DNA of 58,410 nucleotides from Actinomadura sp. CNU-125. Lineage in GTDB: Bacteria; Actinomycetota; Actinomycetes; Streptosporangiales; Streptosporangiaceae. The DNA lies in NCBI RefSeq assembly GCF_001942465.1, contig NZ_MKJY01000244.1, forward strand, positions 1-58,410. Direction: 5' to 3'. A model generated the notes under the pieces. The model saw only the letters and a list, made by a program, of their open reading frames with translations. It was not told where the DNA came from and did no database searches. Positions 34,540 through 44,438 of this stretch are shown piece by piece (the stretch's first letter is position 1; each line of letters starts with the position of its first letter). Both the position numbers and the translations under genes were made by a program.

Positions 34540-37500
34540 ATGCAACCAAGCGACGAAGGTCGCGACGGTCCTCGACCCGGTAATGTCGAGGTGCAGTCGG
34601 ATCATTCGACACGGTCGGGCGGTCGGCTGAGCCTGCGGAACTGGCGTGTGCCACAGCGGCTCATCGTGCTGATCCTGGTCCCGACGATCGCCGCCGTCGC
34701 GCTCGCCGGAGTACGTATCTCCAGCTCTGTGAGCGAGACGGAGGCGTACGGGCGCGTGGAGCGCATGGCGGAGCTGGGCGTCGGCATCACCCGGTTCGTC
34801 CAGGAGTTCACCGCCGAGCGCGACCTGTCGGTCGAGTACAGCGCGGCCGGCCGGGCCGCCGTGCTGCTGCCGGACCTGGAGGCCCAGCAGAAGCGGACGG
34901 ACGCCCAGCTCAAGCCGGTGCAAGAGGCCGCGGCGGCCATCGACGGCTCCTACGGCGCGGAGGCGGTCCGCGACGCCCGGGCGGTGCAGAGCCGTCTCGA
35001 CGGCGTCACCGCGCTGCGCTCGCTCGTCGTCGGCAGCCGGGTCCCCGCGTACATCGTGCTGCAGAAGTACACCGAGGCCGCCGAGGAAATGATCGGCATC
35101 CTCGACGGTATCTCGCAGAACGTCGCGGACGGCGCCCTGGCCGAATCGAGCCGGGCGCTCGGCGCCCTCGCCCGCGCCAAGGAGGCCGTCTCCCGTGAAC
35201 GGGCGCTGCTTCTCGTGGGCGCGCGGGTCGGGGCGCTGCAACCGGCCGAGATGACCGCGCTCACCGCGGCGCGCGCGCAGGAGGACAGCGAGCTCGCGTC
35301 CTTCCGCGGCTCGGCGAGCGTGGAACAGAACCAGTTGTTCGAGGACACCGTCGTCGGCACCGAGGTCGACCAGGCCCGGGTGGTGCGGCAGCGGGTGATC
35401 TCCGCCGTCGAGGTGACCAACGGGACATTGCCCCGCTCGCTCGGCACCGCCCGCTCGGCCGAGTTCATCCGCACCGCGATGACCAGCATGATCGACAAGA
35501 TGCGCGTGGTCGAGCAGGACCTGGCCGACGACATCAAGGCGCAGAGCGACGAGGGCGGCGCGGCCGCCCGGCAGTCGATGATCATCGACGTGGTCACCGT
35601 CGTCGTCCTGCTGGCCCTCGTGCTCCTGCTCACGATCGTCATGGCCCGGTCGCTGGTGCGGCCGCTGCGCCGGCTGCAGTCCGGCGCGCTCGACGTGGCC
35701 AGCGCCCGGCTGCCCGGCCTGGTCGACCGGCTCCGCGACCCGGAGGCCGCCGTCGGCGGCATCGAGGTCGAGCCGATCGACATCGACTCCACCGACGAGA
35801 TCGGCCAGGTGGCGCGGGCGTTCGACGAGGTCCACCGGGAAGCGGTCCGGCTGGCGGCCGACGAGGCCGTCCTGCGCGGCAACATCAACGCGATGTTCGT
35901 CAACCTGTCGCGCCGCAGCCAGTCCCTCATCGAGCGCCAGCTGCGCCTCATCGAGGAACTGGAGCAGAGCGAGCGCGACGAGGAACAGCTCGCCAACCTG
36001 TTCCGCCTCGACCACCTGGCCACCCGCATGCGCCGCAACAACGAGAACCTGCTGGTCCTCGGCGGCCAGGAGCAGGTCCGGCGGTGGCGCAAGCCCGTCC
36101 CGCTCATCGACGTCGTGCGCGCGTCGCTGTCGGAGGTCGAGCAGTACGAGCGCGTCTCGCTGCGGGTCCAGGGCGACATGACCGTCGCCGGACCGGCCGT
36201 CAACGACCTCGTCCACCTGCTGGCCGAGCTCGTCGAGAACGCCACGACGTTCTCCTCCGAGCACACCAAGGTGACGGTGTCGGGGCAGCTGCTCAGCGGC
36301 GGCGGCTCGATGCTGCAGATCACCGACAACGGCGTGGGGATGGCCCCCGAGGAACTCGAACAGGCCAACTGGCGGCTGGTGAACCCCCCGGTCATCGACT
36401 TCGGCGCCGCCCGCCGCATGGGCCTGTTCGTGGTCGGCCGCCTCGCCGTCCGGCACGGCATCCGCGTCGAGCTGCGCGCCGCACAGGGCGGCGGCCTCAC
36501 CGCGTTCGTCGTCCTGCCGGACGCCGTCGTCAGCGCGGGCGAGTCGGGCGGTATCGGCGCTCGCGGCCTGCCCGGCCGGGAAGCCGCCGAGCAGGGACCG
36601 CTGGCCACCCTCACCGCGCCCGCCGAGGCGCCCGCGATCGGTGCCACCGGCGCGGTCCAGCAGGACGACACCCGGGACGGCCGGGATGCCGGCGCTCGGC
36701 TCGGGCCCGTCGATCGGCGGCACCGGCCCGCTGCGCCCGCTGCGCGGTGTCACCGGCCCCCAGCCGACCATGAACGACTCCGGCCCGTTCGGCGCCCCCG
36801 GCGGGACCGGCGCGCACGCCGCCCGCCCCGCCACCGGCCCGCTGCCGCGGGTCCCGGCGGACGAACCGGCCAGGCACCCGGCCGAGCGGCCCACCGAGGA
36901 GTGGCGTCCGGACGAGGGCGCGTCGACGCGCCGTCCGGGCGAGCTGCCGGTGCGGCAGCCGGGGGCCCAGCTGCCGTCGCGTCCCGGCGACGACGGCGGT
37001 TCGAACGGCCTGTTCGAGCCGCGCAACGAGCAGCCGGAACAGACCCACGAGCGGCCGGACGAGCCGGGGAGCGGCGCCTTCGGCCGTCCCGGCGGCGAGC
37101 CCGTCGTCCCCGAGGCGCAGCCGGTGGTGCCCGAACCTCGTTCGGCACGGCACATCCCCTGGGAGACGGGCCCGCTCGACCAGCTCGGCGATCAGTACGG
37201 TGAGCAGACCGGCGCACCGGCGGACCAGACCATCGCGGACGGTTCCCTGAACGGCGCGGCGCACGGCGCCGAGCCGGGATGGTCCGGAAGCGGATGGAGC
37301 GAGACCGCCGCCCCCGCGGAGCCCGTGCGGCCGGACGCCGCGGCACCGCAGGGATTCGCGGGCCACCAGGTCGACGACGTTCCCGAGCGGCCCGCCCCGG
37401 AACCGTCGATGTTCGACCGGCCGGCGCAGATGCCCGCGGCACCGCCGCCGGCCCCGCCCGCACCGCCGCAGGCCCAGGCCGGGCCGCCGCGGATGCCCGA

Positions 37501-38018
37501 GCGCTCACCGATCTTCGACGCGATGCAGTCGGAATGGTTCCAGCGCAGGTCGGGGGAGACGGTGAACGAGGATCCGGTGAAGGGCTGGGAGTCCCCGGCG
37601 GACGCGGGGTTCCGCGCCGCCGAGGCCGCCCGCGAGCCCGTTGCGGAGAAGCGCACGTCGGTCGGGCTGCCCAAGCGGGTGCCCGGCAAGAACCGCGTGC
37701 CGGGAGCGGTCGGCAAGCCGGGCGGGACGGCGCAGCCGCCCACCGTGCCGGCGGCGGACCCGGCCGCCGGGTCGCCTGCCGCAGCGGCCGCAGGCCGCAC
37801 CCGCCCAGGGCGTCCAGGCACAGGGCACGCAAGGACAGGACGCGCCGGCGCAGGGCCGGCCGGAAGAGCAGCAGGGACCCGGCCAGTCGGCCGACGTCCG
37901 GCGAAACCGCTTCGCGAGCCTGCAGCGCGGCGTCAATCGGGGCCGCACCGAAACTCGCGGCGGCACGTCAGGTGAGGCGCCGTCCCAGGACGACGGCGAG
38001 ACAGGAGGCACCCGGTGA
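34540..38018 (+). CDS. cvnA: Conservon sensor kinase CvnA (NIT-HAMP-HATPase; two frameshifts)
   Basis: A large membrane sensor. TM1 lies at about 40-58 (LIVLILVPTIAAVALAG), followed by an extracytoplasmic nitrate/nitrite-sensing (NIT) helical domain to about 345, TM2 at about 347-370, a HAMP segment, and a histidine-kinase-like ATPase with N-box ELVENATTFSSEHT (near 563) and G-box DNGVGMAPEEL (near 596). The remaining 500 residues are Pro/Gly/Glu-rich and disordered. The frame breaks near 36690 and again near 37780. Reading across gives a tail ending NRFASLQRGVNRGRTETRGG and a stop at 38018 that overlaps cvnB. Gene order with cvnB, C and D defines a conservon, a membrane signalling complex. 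Confidence 0.9.
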
Positions 38019-38455
38019 GCGGGCAGGATCTCAACTGGTTGGTGACGAACTTCGCTGACCGTGTCCCGAAGGTCGCGCACGCCGTCGTGGTTTCCTCGGA
38101 CGGTCTGCCGATGGCGTACTCGGCGGGCTTCCCGCCGGAGCGCGCGGACCAGCTGTCGGCGATCGCGTCCGGCCTGATGAGCCTCACGCAGGGCGCCGCG
38201 AAGATCTTCGACGCGGGCGGCGTGAACCAGACGGTCGTCGAGATGGACCGCGGGCTGCTGTTCGTGATGTCGATCACGAACGGGTCGGTGTTCGCGGTCC
38301 TCGCGGCCCCGGACTGCGATCTTGGATTGGTCGCGTACGAGATGACGCTCCTGGTGGAGCGGGTCGGACGCGTGCTGAGCCCGGCGTTGCGCGGTGGAGC
38401 CGACCCGCACGGGCCGTCCGTGACCGGGACGGGCGCCGGGCCCGCCCGCTATTGA
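38015..38455 (+). CDS. cvnB: Conservon roadblock/LC7 protein CvnB
   Basis: A 146-residue roadblock/LC7-fold protein (LNWLVTNFADRVPKVAHAVVVSSDGLPMAYSAG, FVMSITNGSVFAVLAA). In conservons this component associates with the GTPase CvnD, in the way MglB regulates MglA. The GTG start overlaps the cvnA stop by four bases. A short unstructured tail follows about residue 125. Confidence 0.93.
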   Translation: MSGQDLNWLVTNFADRVPKVAHAVVVSSDGLPMAYSAGFPPERADQLSAIASGLMSLTQGAAKIFDAGGVNQTVVEMDRGLLFVMSITNGSVFAVLAAPDCDLGLVAYEMTLLVERVGRVLSPALRGGADPHGPSVTGTGAGPARY

Positions 38456-38485
38456 CCCTGACTGACTCTGACGGAGGTCAGCGAC

Positions 38486-38947
38486 ATGGATCGAGGCAGT
38501 CCCTACGGAGGCGGCCCCGGGGGCCCCGGCGGCTGGCCGGGCGCCCCCCGGCAACCGCATCCGGTGCCGGGGCGTGCCCCCGCGCAGGAGGACGACGGCG
38601 AGGCCAGCTCGCTGGTGCGGCCCTACGCCGTCACCGGCGGGCGGACGAAGCCCCGGTACGACCTGGCCATCGAGGCCCTGGTCACCGCCGCCCCCTACCC
38701 GCCGCGGGACGTGGCCGTGCTGACCCCGGAGTACCGGGCGATCATGGACCTGTGCCGGCAGGCCCGTTCGGTGGCCGAGGTGTCGGCGCTGCTGCGCATC
38801 CCGCTGGGGGTGGCGCGGGTGCTGGTCGCCGACATGGCCGTTGAGGGGCTGCTGCGCCTGCACCAGTCGCAGCCCTCCACCACCTCCGGCGGTCAGCCGG
38901 ACATCCGCTTGCTAGAAAGGGTGCTCAGTGGCCTTCGGAAGCTCTGA
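38486..38947 (+). CDS. cvnC: Conservon DUF742 protein CvnC
   Basis: A 153-residue DUF742 protein. After a Gly/Pro-rich N-terminus comes VRPYAVTGGRTKPRYDLAIEALV, then ICRQARSVAEVSALLRIPLGVARVLVADMAVEGLLRLHQ, a winged-helix-like segment, and the C-terminal DIRLLERVLSGLRKL. In conservons it is thought to link kinase and GTPase. Its 3' end overlaps the cvnD start by 20 bases. Confidence 0.92.
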   Translation: MDRGSPYGGGPGGPGGWPGAPRQPHPVPGRAPAQEDDGEASSLVRPYAVTGGRTKPRYDLAIEALVTAAPYPPRDVAVLTPEYRAIMDLCRQARSVAEVSALLRIPLGVARVLVADMAVEGLLRLHQSQPSTTSGGQPDIRLLERVLSGLRKL

Positions 38948-39611
38948 CCAGGCCCCGCCGCCGCAAGGCGGTGAGACCGAGCTGACCTCGGTCAAGATCG
39001 TCGTCGGCGGCGGGTTCGGGGTCGGCAAGACGACCTTCGTGGGCTCGGTCTCGGAGATCATGCCGCTCACCACCGAGGCGGTGATGACGGCCGCGTCCGC
39101 GGACGTCGACGACCTGTCGGCCGTCCCCGACAAGACCACCACGACCGTGGCGATGGACTTCGGCCGTGTGTCGCTCGACAGCGAGCTGATCCTGTACCTG
39201 TTCGGCACGCCCGGGCAGCACCGGTTCTGGTTCATGTGGGACGACCTGGTCCGCGGGGCCATCGGCGCGGTGGTGCTCGTCGACACCCGCCGCCTCGAGG
39301 ACTGCTTCGCCGCGGTCGACTACTTCGAGGAGCTGGGCCTGCCGTTCGTCGTCGGGGTCAACGGGTTCCACGGCGAGTTCCAGTACGCGATCGAGGACAT
39401 CCGCGACGCCCTGTCGATCAGCGCGCACGTCCCGATCCTGCAGTGCGACGCGCGCAGCCGCGAGTCCACGAAGCAGGTGCTGATCACGCTGGTGCAGCAC
39501 GCGATGACGGTGCACGCCACGGCCGGCGCCCACGCGCAGCCCGCGGCCCCGCCCGCCCCGCCCGCGCCGCCGGCCGGACCCCTCGGCACGTCCTCGCCCT
39601 CCTGGACGTGA
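38928..39611 (+). CDS. cvnD: Conservon small GTPase CvnD
   Basis: A 227-residue P-loop GTPase. It has KIVVGGGFGVGKTTFVGSV (Walker A near 25-34), TTTTVAMDFGRV as the switch I region, and LYLFGTPGQHRFWFMWDDLVRGA as the G3 motif, with VVGVNGFHGEFQY near the usual N-K specificity site, which is altered. The C-terminus is a Pro/Ala tail. It is the output GTPase of the conservon. Confidence 0.93.
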   Translation: MAFGSSDQAPPPQGGETELTSVKIVVGGGFGVGKTTFVGSVSEIMPLTTEAVMTAASADVDDLSAVPDKTTTTVAMDFGRVSLDSELILYLFGTPGQHRFWFMWDDLVRGAIGAVVLVDTRRLEDCFAAVDYFEELGLPFVVGVNGFHGEFQYAIEDIRDALSISAHVPILQCDARSRESTKQVLITLVQHAMTVHATAGAHAQPAAPPAPPAPPAGPLGTSSPSWT

Positions 39612-39668
39612 CGTCGGGGAAGGCGTAGCGGCCGAGGGCCCGGAAAGACTGGTTCCTCACATCTCGTT

Positions 39669-39686
39669 ACCTACGGTCGCGTAGGT
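39669..39686. promoter_or_regulatory. Perfect 7-bp inverted repeat ACCTACG-N4-CGTAGGT
   Basis: The arms at 39669-39675 and 39680-39686 are exact complements around gtcg, ending four bases before the SGNH-hydrolase GTG. Such a high-symmetry 18-base site next to a start is a strong candidate for a TetR-type repressor operator. A second small repeat, ttcga-N5-tcgaa, lies at 39708-39722. Confidence 0.6.
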
Positions 39687-39689
39687 CGT

Positions 39690-40511
39690 GTGTACGATGC
39701 ATCATTGTTCGACGTGATCGAACGTGATTCAGCGCCGAGGGCGGCGGCGGAGCCGATCCGCACGTACGTCGCCCTCGGGGACAGCTTCAGCGAAGGACTG
39801 AACGACCCCTACCCCGGCGAGGACGACCGGTTCCGCGGCTGGGCGGACCGGCTCGCCGAGCACATCGCCGCGCGGCACCCGGGGCTTCGGTACGCGAACC
39901 TCGCGGTGCGCGGCAAACTGGTGCGGCAGGTCGTCGAAGACCAGGTGCCGCGCGCCGTCGAGATGGCCCCCGACCTCGTGACGTTCTGCGCGGGCGGCAA
40001 CGACATCCTGCGTCCGGGCGCCGACCCGGACGCGCTCGCGGTGCTGTTCGACGACGCCGTCCGGCGGCTGCGGTCGACGGGCTCGCGGGTGGTGGTCTTC
40101 ACCGGGTTCGACCCGCGCGGGCTGCGCAACGGGCGGCGGATCCGGGGCAAGGGCGCCACCTACAACATGCACCTGCGGGCCATCGCCGACCGGCGCGGGT
40201 GCACGGTCGTCGACCTGTGGGCGCTGCGCGTCTTCGACGACCCCCGCGCCTGGTACGAGGACCGGCTGCACCTGTCGTCCGAGGGGCATCGCCGCATGGC
40301 GCTGCGCGTCGCCGAGGTGATCGGACTGCCGGTGGAGGACGACTGGCGCGCGCCGTGGCCGCCGGCCGACCCCGCCGACTGGCTCGCCTCCCGCCGCGAC
40401 GACCTGCACTGGGCGCGCGCCTACCTGCTGCCGTGGATCGGCCGGCGGGTCACCCGGCGCTCGTCCGGCGACGGCCGCGACCCCAAGCGGCCCACGCCCC
40501 TCCCGCTCTGA
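39690..40511 (+). CDS. SGNH/GDSL hydrolase
   Basis: A 273-residue SGNH-fold esterase or lipase. Block I is YVALGDSFSEGL with the nucleophilic Ser, block III FCAGGNDIL, and block V YEDRLHLSSEGHRRM with the catalytic Asp/His. There is no signal peptide, so it is cytoplasmic. The substrate is unknown, most likely an acyl or acetyl ester. I use GTG 39690 directly behind the palindrome; GTG 39714 is an alternative start that removes eight residues without touching the domain. If the operator call is right, the gene is tightly repressed. Confidence 0.85.
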   Translation: MYDASLFDVIERDSAPRAAAEPIRTYVALGDSFSEGLNDPYPGEDDRFRGWADRLAEHIAARHPGLRYANLAVRGKLVRQVVEDQVPRAVEMAPDLVTFCAGGNDILRPGADPDALAVLFDDAVRRLRSTGSRVVVFTGFDPRGLRNGRRIRGKGATYNMHLRAIADRRGCTVVDLWALRVFDDPRAWYEDRLHLSSEGHRRMALRVAEVIGLPVEDDWRAPWPPADPADWLASRRDDLHWARAYLLPWIGRRVTRRSSGDGRDPKRPTPLPL

Positions 40512-40596
40512 GCCGCGACCGGTGTGGCGGACGTCACGGGGTCGTAGGGTGCTGACTGGACGTGCCCGCCCGCTCGCGTAGGAGAAGGACCCACAG

Positions 40597-43500
40597 GTGA
40601 GTTCCCCCCGGCTGCCGGACCATCTCGAAGTGCTGCTCACCGAGGAGCCCGTGCTCGACGTGTACGCGCACGGGCCCTGGCGCGTCCCGGACGGGCTGTA
40701 CGGCGAACTGCGCGCCCGGGCCGTCGCGTTCAACGACGACCCGCGCGTCGCCGACCTGCCGCGCCGCCACGGCGACTTCTACAACGAGGGCACCACGGCG
40801 GCCGGGGCCGAACTGTGGTCGCTGCTCACCTTCCTGCTCGGCGCGTCGGCGCTGCGCGGCGGCTCGCGCGGCGACGTCGACTACGAGGTGCTGGCGGACT
40901 TCATGGCCACGCCCGAACCCAGCGTCCGCGACCCCCTCGCCTGGTTCTCGCAGGCGGGCCGGTGGCGGCCGCCGGGCCTGTGGCTCGCCGAACCCGCCGG
41001 GGACGACCCCGCGCTGCGCGCCGTCATGCTCGACCTGGCGCGCGCCGGACTGGACGTGTTCGACGGCCTCGAACCGGTCGAGCGGCGCCGCCGCGCGCTG
41101 ATCGGCGTGTTCGACCGCCGCGCCGCCGACCCCGCCCTGCGCGAGTGCGACCTGACCGTCCCGAAGCCGCTGCTGGAGGACGCCTGGACGGCGGGCCTGA
41201 CGGACGAGGAACTCGCCGTCCTGCCGGAGCTGGCCGGGCCCGTCGCGTACCTCGGCTGGGCCTGCGAGGGCTTCGAGGCCGCGCACGAGCGGATCGGCGG
41301 CGTCCTCGGCGCCGCGGAGGGACCCGACGACGCGCTCGCCCGGCTGCTGCTCGCGGCCGAGGTCACGGCCGTCCCCGCCGAGCTGGCCGTGCTCCTCGGC
41401 ACCGACCGGCACGCGAACCTGCGGGACCGGCTGCACGCCCTGCGCGCCGACTTCGCCATCGACCCCTGGCGGCACGACGTGCGCGACCGGCTCGCGCTCG
41501 CCCTCGTCGCGGGCGAGGCCGACGCCGCCCGCGCCTGGCTCGACATGGCGGTCCGTATCACCGGCGCCGTGCAGGGCCTGCCGGGCGCCCCGGTGGCCCC
41601 GCGCGACCGCGTACCCGTCCGCGCGTTCCAGGCCGACGTCCGGCGGCTGTTCACCGCCCGCCGCGTCCTCAACCCCCTGGGCGACCGGCTGTTCCCGACC
41701 GCCCGCCCCGCCGAACCCCCGCAGCCCGACGCCTCGCGGAGCGGAGCCTCGCGAGCCGAGCCCCCGCGCCCCGGCGCGGCCGACCGGTCCGGCGACGGGC
41801 ACGACGCGGGCGATCTCGGTGACGAGCGTGGTGCGGGCGACCCAGGGGGCCCTCGGGACGAGGGTGACGAGCTGGTGGGGCAGCCGGAGCTCGCGCGGGC
41901 GGTTCGGGAGGCGGTGGGGGCGCGGCTGGCGGGGGAGCGGCCCGTCCGGCTGCTGATCACCGGACCGGCGGGGACCGGCAAGGGCACCGCGGCCGAGCTG
42001 GTGGAGCGCCGGCTGGCCATGGGCGGCGCCGTCCGCGAGGCGATGTGGATCTCCGACCAGGTGTTCGCGTCGCTCGGCGTCAGCGACGCCGTGCTCTGGC
42101 TCCAGGCGCGCGTCCGCGACTGCGTCGAGGCCCGGATGCTGCTGGTCGTGGACGACCTGGAGCGGCTCGCGGCGCACGAGCGGTGCGGCGCCGCCGCCGT
42201 CGAGGAGCTGCGGCGGCTGATGGCCCGCTCGCCCGCGCTGGACGTCGTCGCGCTGTGCCGGCCCGGCGGCGACCGGCGGCTGTTCGACGCCAACCCGGCG
42301 CTGGTCGGCGCGTTCGGCGCCGCCCGCGGCGACTTCGGCGCGGACGACTTCGCCGAACTATTCATCCGGGCCGCGGCCCGGCGCGGGTTCGGTGTGCCCG
42401 GCGACGTCGCCGCCGCCGCGGGCGGGCGGCTCGCCCGCACCCCGGCGCTGCTCAACCTGCGCGGCGCCCACCGCGCCGAGCACCTGGACCGAACGCTGCG
42501 CCGACGCCGCCCGCGCGCGTCTCGCCGCGGCCGGGGACGCGCCGGAGACCGGCGTCACCCCGAAGATCGTCGAGGACGACCTGCCGGAGCGGCTCATCCC
42601 CGGCCGCCCGCCGGAGAGCGACCCGTTCGCCGAGCTGGCGGCCTGCGTCGGGATAGAACCCGCGAAGCGGGAGATCGAGGCGCTGGTCGCCGAGGCCGAG
42701 GCGGCCCGGCTGCGCCGGGAGGCCGGGATGGGGGCCGCCGCCCGCGCCCGGCACCTGGTGTTCGCGGGCGCGCCCGGCACCGGCAAGACGACCGTCGCGC
42801 GGATCCTCGGCCGGATCTACGCCGACCGCGGCGTCCTGTCGTCGGGGCACCTGACCGAGGTGGAGCGGGCCGACCTGCTCGGCGAGTACGCGACCGAGAG
42901 CGCGCTGCGCGTCCGGCGGGCGGTCGAGCAGGCGCTCGGCGGGGTGCTGGTCGTCCGCGACGCGCACGCGCTCGTCTCGTCCGGCGACCCGGCGCGCGGC
43001 CGGGAGGTGCTGGACGTCCTGGTCACCGCCGTGCAGGCGCACACCGACGACCTCGTGGTGGTGCTGACCGGGCCGGAGGCGGAGCTGAACGGGCTGCTGA
43101 AGGCGCACTCCGAGCTGGCCGCGTTCTTCCCCCGGACGGTCCGGTTCCCGAGCCTCACCGAGGACGAGCTGGTGCGGGTGTTCGCGGGCAAGGCGGCCGA
43201 CGCCGGGTTCGCGCTCGCCGACGGCGTCCTGGACAAGGTCCGCGCGCTGCTGCGGGCCGCGCCGCAGGGCGCCGGGACGGGCAGCGCCCGCGGCATGGTC
43301 AACCTCCTCGACCGCGCCGTCGCGCTGCAGGGCCGCCGCGTCCTCGCCGACGGCGTCGTCGACGAGACCGAGTCGCTCGACGAGATCCTGCTGGAGGACG
43401 TCCCGGACGCGCTCGCCCGGGGCCGCGAGGGCGTGCCCGGCGACCCGCTCGCCGAGATCGAGCGGCTGATCGGCCTCGACGCGACCAAGCGGGAGGTCGG

Positions 43501-44280
43501 CGCGCTGGTCGCCGAGGCCCGCGCCGGGCGGCTCCGCCTGGACGCCAAGATCGCGCCGGGCGCGCCGGCGCGGCACATGGTGTTCACCGGCAACCCCGGC
43601 ACCGCCAAGACCACCATCGCCCGGCTGGTCGCCGCCGTGTACGCGCAGCTCGGGCTGCTGTCGTCCGGGCATCTGGTCGAGGTGACGCGCGCCGACCTGG
43701 TCGCCGAGTTCATCGGCCAGACGGCGCCGCGGGTGCGCGGCGCGGTGGAGCGGGCGCTCGGCGGGGTGCTGTTCGTCGACGAGGCGTACGCGCTGGCGGG
43801 GGCGGGCGCGACCGCCGCGACTTCGGTCACGAGGCGATCGCCGAGCTGCTGCGGCTGATGGAGGAACACCGCGGTGACCTGGTGGTCATCGCGGCGGGCT
43901 ACAAGACGGAGATGGACCGGTTCGTCAAGGCCAACCCGGGCCTGGAGTCCCGCTTCCCGAAGGTCCTGCACTTCCCCGACTACTCCGACGACGAGCTCGT
44001 CGCGATCTTCGAGTTCATGGCGGGCGAGGACGGGTTCGTCCTCGCGCCGGGCACGACGGACGCGCTGCGCGCGCTCGTCGCCGGGCATCCGCGCGGCGAC
44101 ACGTTCGGCAACGCCCGGTTCGTTCGGAACCTGCTGGAGGCCGCGATCTCCCGGCAGGCGCGCCGCATCACCTCCGTCGAGGGCGAACTGCCGCCCGCCG
44201 AGGCGGGCACGCTCCGTCCCGAGGACCTGCCGGAGGCGCCGCCCGCCGAACGGGACGGCGGCTACGGCCCGTACCTGTGA
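40597..44280 (+). CDS. Triple-AAA ATPase of the CbbX/SpoVK/EccA type (two frameshifts)
   Basis: A protein of about 1,227 residues. Residues 1-370 are an unrecognised helical N-terminal domain, then a disordered Pro/Ser/Gly linker. Three AAA modules follow: AAA1 with GPAGTGKGT (near 41971) and LLVVDDLERL; AAA2 with GAPGTGKTT (near 42772) but VLVVRDAHAL where VLFVDEAYAL is expected; AAA3 with GNPGTAKTT (near 43591) and an intact VLFVDEAYAL. The frame leaves near 42510 and returns near 43812, where restoring one G (ggcgcgac to ggcggcgac) gives GGDRRDFGHEAIAELLRLMEEHRGD. AAA2 thus looks like a non-hydrolysing module. GTG/ATG start MSSPRLPDHLEVLL follows GGAGAAGG. It may remodel a protein complex. 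Confidence 0.85.
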   Translation: MSSPRLPDHLEVLLTEEPVLDVYAHGPWRVPDGLYGELRARAVAFNDDPRVADLPRRHGDFYNEGTTAAGAELWSLLTFLLGASALRGGSRGDVDYEVLADFMATPEPSVRDPLAWFSQAGRWRPPGLWLAEPAGDDPALRAVMLDLARAGLDVFDGLEPVERRRRALIGVFDRRAADPALRECDLTVPKPLLEDAWTAGLTDEELAVLPELAGPVAYLGWACEGFEAAHERIGGVLGAAEGPDDALARLLLAAEVTAVPAELAVLLGTDRHANLRDRLHALRADFAIDPWRHDVRDRLALALVAGEADAARAWLDMAVRITGAVQGLPGAPVAPRDRVPVRAFQADVRRLFTARRVLNPLGDRLFPTARPAEPPQPDASRSGASRAEPPRPGAADRSGDGHDAGDLGDERGAGDPGGPRDEGDELVGQPELARAVREAVGARLAGERPVRLLITGPAGTGKGTAAELVERRLAMGGAVREAMWISDQVFASLGVSDAVLWLQARVRDCVEARMLLVVDDLERLAAHERCGAAAVEELRRLMARSPALDVVALCRPGGDRRLFDANPALVGAFGAARGDFGADDFAELFIRAAARRGFGVPGDVAAAAGGRLARTPALLNLRGAHRAEHLDRTLRRRRPRASRRGRGRAGDRRHPEDRRGRPAGAAHPRPPAGERPVRRAGGLRRDRTREAGDRGAGRRGRGGPAAPGGRDGGRRPRPAPGVRGRARHRQDDRRADPRPDLRRPRRPVVGAPDRGGAGRPARRVRDRERAARPAGGRAGARRGAGRPRRARARLVRRPGARPGGAGRPGHRRAGAHRRPRGGADRAGGGAERAAEGALRAGRVLPPDGPVPEPHRGRAGAGVRGQGGRRRVRARRRRPGQGPRAAAGRAAGRRDGQRPRHGQPPRPRRRAAGPPRPRRRRRRRDRVARRDPAGGRPGRARPGPRGRARRPARRDRAADRPRRDQAGGRRAGRRGPRRAAPPGRQDRAGRAGAAHGVHRQPRHRQDHHRPAGRRRVRAARAAVVRASGRGDARRPGRRVHRPDGAAGARRGGAGARRGAVRRRGVRAGGGGRDRRDFGHEAIAELLRLMEEHRGDLVVIAAGYKTEMDRFVKANPGLESRFPKVLHFPDYSDDELVAIFEFMAGEDGFVLAPGTTDALRALVAGHPRGDTFGNARFVRNLLEAAISRQARRITSVEGELPPAEAGTLRPEDLPEAPPAERDGGYGPYL

Positions 44281-44438
44281 CCGTCCCGGCGCCGGTTGGG
44301 GGACGTCCGGCCGGGCATGCTGCGACCTGGGTGGACCTGATCGCGACGACGTGTCCCTCGGCATGGTGATTTGGAGCTGTGGACAATCATGCGGGGGATG
44401 GAAGCGAGGGACGCCCCGTTTTGTCTATGGTCTACGGC

